DNA of 8,520 nt from assembly GCA_031255315.1 (NCBI GenBank), contig JAIRSS010000109.1, positions 1-8,520 of the forward strand. Direction: 5' to 3'. This document shows positions 5,714-8,520 of this stretch, piece after piece. This DNA is from Spirochaetaceae bacterium. GTDB taxonomy: Bacteria > Spirochaetota > Spirochaetia > Treponematales > Breznakiellaceae. The translations under genes were made by a program, and so were the position numbers. How positions within the stretch are numbered: position 1 is the first letter of the stretch; each line of letters begins with the position of its first letter. The notes under the pieces were generated by a model that worked only from the letters and a program-made list of their open reading frames with translations, ran no database searches and was not told the DNA's origin.

Positions 5714-7455
5714 GCGGAATCGCCGGGTTTGGCCGCCGCCGGCGTTTCCGGTTCGTTCAGGGTCCACTGCTGAATGGAATACTTGTACCCCTGTTCGACC
5801 AGAAACTTCTGGCGGTTCGCCGCGAAATCTTCTTCCACGGTATACCGGGAAACAATGGTGTAAAACGATGAATTCCGCCCCGCTTCCCCAGGCCGGCCGT
5901 TAGGCCGCAGGATGCGGCCAAGCCGTTGGGCTTCCTCCTGGCGGGACCCGAAAGACCCGGATACCTGGACGGCCATGGAAGCGTCCGGCAGATCGATGGC
6001 AAAGTTCGCCACTTTGGATACCACGATGACCCGTATCTCTCCCCGTTTGAAGGCGCCGTATATCCGTTCCCGCTGCGCGTTGGGCGTCTTACCGGTAATG
6101 ATGGGGGCCTTGAGCGCCTTCGCGAGGGATTCGAGCTGGCCGACATACTGGCCTATCACCAGGATGTAGTCTTCCGGGTGGTTTTCCACGAGCTGCCTGA
6201 CGGCGGCCTCCTTAAAGGGGTTTTCACTGGCTATACGGTACTTCTCCCTCGGCGCGGCCGCCGCGTAGGGTATCTTCAGCTTTGCCGGCATGTCCAGGCG
6301 TATCTCCGTGCAGACGGCGCTGGCGATCCATCCTTTTCCTTCCAGAACCTTCCACGGTACGTCATAGCGCTTAGGTCCTACCAGGCTGAATACTGCGTCC
6401 TCTGCGCCGTCTTCCCTGACCAAGGTGGCGGTAAGGCCCAGCCGTTTGACCGCCTGCAATTCCGCAGTTACCCGGAATACCGGCGCCGGAAGCAGGTGAA
6501 CCTCATCGTAGATGATGAGCCCCCAAGCCCGCTCCCTGAATATCCTGAAGTGGGGGAAATCCCCGTCCTTTACCGGACGCCATGTGAGAATCTGGTAGGT
6601 GGCGACGGTAACCGGCGCAACGGCCTTTGAATCCCCGGTGTACTCGGCGATCTGGTCCGGCGTTAAATCGGTCTTGTCCAGTAACTCGTCTATCCACTGA
6701 TGAACCGCCGCCACATTGGTGGTCAGCACCAGGGTGTTGGTTTTCATCAGGGACATGAGGAGCATCCCCACTATGGTTTTTCCCGAGCCGCAGGGGAGGA
6801 CCACCACCCCGTAGCCTGTGCCGGGCCCCCCGCTGCCCAAGACCGACCGGGCGGCCTCGACCTGATAATCCCGGAGGACAAAGGGCCGTCCCCCGGCGCT
6901 GACGGTCCGGAGCCGGATGTCCAGTTCCTCCCCCTTCACCAGAGGCGCCTCGTCCTGTACCGGCCAGCCCAGCCGGATGAGTTCCCGTTTAACGCTCCCC
7001 CGGTCCACCATCCGGAGGGCAAAACCGCGGTCGGTCCGGGTAAGGTACTTTTCCAGGGCCTTGGCGGCGCCGATTTCCTCCAGAATGGCATCCTCGGCAG
7101 CGGTCAACAAAAGCTTTTCCATCTCCCCTTCCCCGGCGGCCTCCCCGGAGACCAGCCGTATTTTTCCGTACCGGGCCATGGTATCGGAAAAACCCTCCAC
7201 AATGCCGCCGGGAACCGGATACCGGGTAAATGCGTCCAGGGCCCCGGCAATATCCGCGGGGCTGAACCCGGCGCTGGCGGCGTTCCACAGGGAAAGGGGG
7301 GTAATCCGGTAGGTATGGATGTGTTCCGGCGATTTTTCCAGCTCCGCGAAGGGCATAATCGCGGCCCGGGCCTCCTCCGCCCGCCGGGCGTGTATATCAA
7401 GCAGGAGTGTGCGATCGCTCTGGACGATCAGGGGGTTTGCCGAATTTATAGCCAT
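5710..7455 (-). CDS. XPB/Rad25-type superfamily 2 DNA helicase, 581 aa
   Basis: This is an ATP-dependent DNA translocase of the XPB (ERCC3) family, which in eukaryotes opens DNA in TFIIH. Bacterial members are 3'-5' helicases presumed to act in repair. Residues 8-82 (LIVQSDRTLLLDI, PFAELEKSPEHIHTYRITPL) are the XPB-type N-terminal helicase-associated domain. The motor follows: RPFVLRDYQ at 190-198, Walker A LPCGSGKT at 220-227, the DEVH box at 317-320, and GLTATLVRED at 340-349, which contains the RED motif diagnostic of XPB. The second RecA domain has VIVVSKVANFAIDLP at 476-490 and motif VI QRLGRILRP at 510-518. All catalytic motifs are intact and the length is usual for the bacterial family. 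An in-frame TAA two codons upstream fixes the start at ATG 7455 or later, and PLIVQSD near the N-terminus is conserved in relatives. No Shine-Dalgarno site is visible; see the promoter. Confidence 0.95.
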   Translation of the reverse strand: MAINSANPLIVQSDRTLLLDIHARRAEEARAAIMPFAELEKSPEHIHTYRITPLSLWNAASAGFSPADIAGALDAFTRYPVPGGIVEGFSDTMARYGKIRLVSGEAAGEGEMEKLLLTAAEDAILEEIGAAKALEKYLTRTDRGFALRMVDRGSVKRELIRLGWPVQDEAPLVKGEELDIRLRTVSAGGRPFVLRDYQVEAARSVLGSGGPGTGYGVVVLPCGSGKTIVGMLLMSLMKTNTLVLTTNVAAVHQWIDELLDKTDLTPDQIAEYTGDSKAVAPVTVATYQILTWRPVKDGDFPHFRIFRERAWGLIIYDEVHLLPAPVFRVTAELQAVKRLGLTATLVREDGAEDAVFSLVGPKRYDVPWKVLEGKGWIASAVCTEIRLDMPAKLKIPYAAAAPREKYRIASENPFKEAAVRQLVENHPEDYILVIGQYVGQLESLAKALKAPIITGKTPNAQRERIYGAFKRGEIRVIVVSKVANFAIDLPDASMAVQVSGSFGSRQEEAQRLGRILRPNGRPGEAGRNSSFYTIVSRYTVEEDFAANRQKFLVEQGYKYSIQQWTLNEPETPAAAKPGDSA

Positions 7456-7493
7456 ATCTTATCTATTATAAGATGAGAGGCCGGGCCTGTGAA
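7456..7493 (-). promoter_or_regulatory. Sigma70 promoter of the XPB operon, probably giving a leaderless mRNA
   Basis: On the minus strand, TTCACA (7493-7488, five of six to consensus) is followed by a 17-base spacer and a perfect TATAAT (7470-7465). Only nine bases separate the -10 from ATG 7455, so the expected transcription start leaves a 5' UTR of about 0-5 nt. The nine bases AGATAAGAT hold no Shine-Dalgarno site, and TAA is in frame just upstream. All three operon genes probably use this promoter, since no room exists for others between them. Confidence 0.7.
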
Positions 7494-7541
7494 GGGAGCG
7501 GCAAGAATCCCCGGCGATTCGAGGGTTTAGAAGAATCTACC

Positions 7542-7579
7542 GCAAAGTTCGCAAAGAAAAGAACGCAAAGGCCGCAAAG
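7542..7579. repeat. GCAAAG short repeat cluster
   Basis: GCAAAG occurs four times in 38 bases, starting at 7542, 7551, 7565 and 7574, with spacings of 9, 14 and 9. A fifth copy is inverted (CCTTTGCG, 7615-7622). The cluster lies between the two divergent promoters and upstream of both -35 boxes. Similar CGCAAAG-rich strings occur in intergenic DNA of many unrelated bacteria, and their role is unclear. It could bind a regulator or be a decayed dispersed repeat. Confidence 0.55.
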
Positions 7580-7595
7580 TTTTCCAAATATGGTT

Positions 7596-7616
7596 CCAAA
7601 TTTGGTGACTGACACC
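7596..7616. repeat. Palindrome CCAAATTTGG with adjoining GGTG/CACC hairpin
   Basis: CCAAATTTGG at 7596-7605 is a perfect 10-bp palindrome. It overlaps GGTG (7604-7607) and CACC (7613-7616), a 4-bp stem with loop ACTGA. The site lies 13 bp upstream of the SulP -35 box and could be an operator, or part of a REP-like dispersed sequence. The short arms make chance a real possibility. Confidence 0.3.
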
Positions 7617-7628
7617 TTTGCGCCCAGG

Positions 7629-7664
7629 TTGAATGTTGGCCTCTAGGTTTGTATACTCTCCTTT
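7629..7664 (+). promoter_or_regulatory. Sigma70-type promoter of the SulP gene, probably giving a leaderless mRNA
   Basis: TTGAAT (7629-7634) and TATACT (7652-7657, five of six to consensus) are separated by exactly 17 bases. Only seven bases lie between the -10 box and ATG 7665, so the transcript would start at or within a base or two of the ATG. The seven bases CTCCTTT contain no Shine-Dalgarno site. An in-frame TAG at 7644-7646 rules out an upstream ATG, GTG or TTG start. Confidence 0.6.
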
Positions 7665-8520
7665 ATGGCATCGCTCAATTTGGCGTCTCCCCGGGACTTT
7701 ATTCCCCGGACCTTTGAACTTTTTTCAAAGGATCATAAAGGGTACAGCTGGGCCTCTTTGGGAAAGGACTGTATCGCGGGGCTTACGGTGGGGGTGATAG
7801 CCATGCCCCTGGCCATGGCCTTCAGTATCGCCGCCGGATGCAGCCCCGCCCAAGGGCTTTATACCGCCATTGTGGCAGGTTTTTTTATCAGCCTGCTGGG
7901 GGGCAGCCGGTACCAGATCGGCGGACCCACCGGCGCTTTTGTGGTGATCATTTTCGGGGTCATAGCCCGGTACGGGATCACGGGGCTGACTCTGGCCAGC
8001 CTGATGGCGGGGCTGTGGCTTATCATCATGGGCCTTACGGGCCTGGGGCGGTTTATCAAATTCATCCCCTATCCGGTGACTACCGGTTTTACTACCGGCA
8101 TCGGGGTGCTTATTTTTTCCCAGCAGGTAAAGGATTTTTTCGGCCTCACCGTTTCCGGCGCTTCGCCGGAATTTCTTGACATGTGGGCCGCTTACATCCG
8201 GGCCTTCGGGCGCTTCAAGCCCCTGACCCTGGGCTTGGGTTTGGGCGCCGTGGCGGTGATTGTCCTGCTCCGCAAATTCGCCCCCCGGATTCCCGGGGCG
8301 GTGGCGGGGGTGATCGCCGCCACCCTGGTCTGCCACTTTTTATCCCTGGACACGGAAACCATCGGCACCCGGTTCGGCGGCATTCCCCGCTCCCTTCCCC
8401 GGCCCGTGTTTCCCGCCCTGAGCTGGTCCCTGTGCCGGAAACTTTTGCCGGATAGTCTGGTCATTGCCCTTTTGGCGGCCATTGAGTCCCTCCTTTCCGC
8501 GGTGGTGGCCGACGGTATGA
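7665..8520 (+). CDS. SulP-family anion transporter (partial, first 285 residues)
   Basis: The frame is open from ATG 7665 to the right edge, and the product is a very hydrophobic inner-membrane protein. Family signatures appear in order: AGLTVGVIAMPLAMAFSIAA (residues 38-57, first membrane helix), SPAQGLYTAI (60-69), QIGGPTGAFVVI (84-95), FIKFIPYPVTTGFTTGIGV (130-148) and ALLAAIESLLSAVVADGM (268-285). SulP proteins carry sulfate, bicarbonate or other anions, usually coupled to H+ or Na+. The substrate cannot be told from this part. The second half of the membrane domain and the STAS domain expected at the C-terminus lie outside the window. The next in-frame ATG is inside the first membrane helix, so ATG 7665 is the likely start although it lacks a Shine-Dalgarno site. 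The gene is divergent from the XPB operon. Confidence 0.93.
   Translation, partial: MASLNLASPRDFIPRTFELFSKDHKGYSWASLGKDCIAGLTVGVIAMPLAMAFSIAAGCSPAQGLYTAIVAGFFISLLGGSRYQIGGPTGAFVVIIFGVIARYGITGLTLASLMAGLWLIIMGLTGLGRFIKFIPYPVTTGFTTGIGVLIFSQQVKDFFGLTVSGASPEFLDMWAAYIRAFGRFKPLTLGLGLGAVAVIVLLRKFAPRIPGAVAGVIAATLVCHFLSLDTETIGTRFGGIPRSLPRPVFPALSWSLCRKLLPDSLVIALLAAIESLLSAVVADGM

Noticed and set aside
6700..7476. 258-codon plus-strand open frame opposite the helicase
   Set aside because: It is a high-GC antisense shadow of the XPB gene, which has all family motifs on the other strand.
7505..7520. GAATC/GATTC 5-bp hairpin
   Set aside because: The stem is short with a six-base loop and no T-run; no role is apparent between two divergent promoters.
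7542..7579. Repeat cluster considered as a CRISPR array
   Set aside because: The units are only six to eight bases with irregular spacings of 9 and 14, and there are no cas genes.
7725..8336. 203-codon minus-strand open frame opposite the SulP gene
   Set aside because: It is rich in Gly, His, Gln and Pro as expected for an antisense shadow of a GC-rich membrane protein gene; the plus frame has clear SulP motifs.

Overview
The window looks like chromosomal DNA of a spirochaete of the Treponema lineage, most likely a moderately GC-rich relative such as the termite-gut treponemes. This is inferred from gene content: a bacterial XPB-type helicase operon of the kind known from Treponema and mycobacteria, a lipoprotein remnant with a bacterial Ig-like domain, and an IS630-type transposase remnant. 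The right 5.8 kb is GC-rich, densely coding and intact. The left 2.7 kb is a decayed accessory region.

Left part (1-2707). A minus-strand gene with a signal-peptide-like start runs off the left edge (1-50). About 440 bases without a convincing gene follow, containing a palindrome, a small hairpin and a strong Shine-Dalgarno site in front of a 12-codon ORF. A small XRE-type repressor (489-806, minus) faces an AT-rich region with two TACT/AGTA dyads, one of them inside a good plus-strand promoter. That promoter would transcribe a roughly 190-nt leader with several possible stems, then the remains of a lipoprotein gene (1068-~1550) broken by frameshifts, a nonsense codon and a 60-nt palindromic insertion. 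Next comes a decayed IS630-family element (~1551-2707) whose transposase is split over all three plus-strand frames.

Central operon (2716-7455, minus). Reading leftwards, three genes are packed end to end: an XPB/Rad25-like DNA helicase (581 aa), a 727-aa protein with the helicase-associated domain found beside XPB in actinobacteria (ATGA overlap), and a 270-aa NYN-domain protein with a LOTUS/OST-HTH-like C-terminus (1-nt gap). The arrangement suggests a DNA-repair or nucleic-acid-processing module that combines a translocase, a partner protein and a putative nuclease.

Right part (7456-8520). A 209-bp divergent intergenic region carries two back-to-back sigma70-type promoters. Each -10 box lies only 7-9 nt from the start codon, with no Shine-Dalgarno site and an in-frame stop just upstream, so both genes are probably translated from leaderless mRNAs. 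Between the promoters is a cluster of GCAAAG repeats. The plus-strand gene is the N-terminal 285 residues of a SulP-family anion transporter that runs off the right edge.

The most unusual points are the XPB/partner/NYN operon, the paired leaderless promoters, and a small inverted-repeat element whose removal restores an Ig-like reading frame. I see no CRISPR array, tRNA or rRNA.
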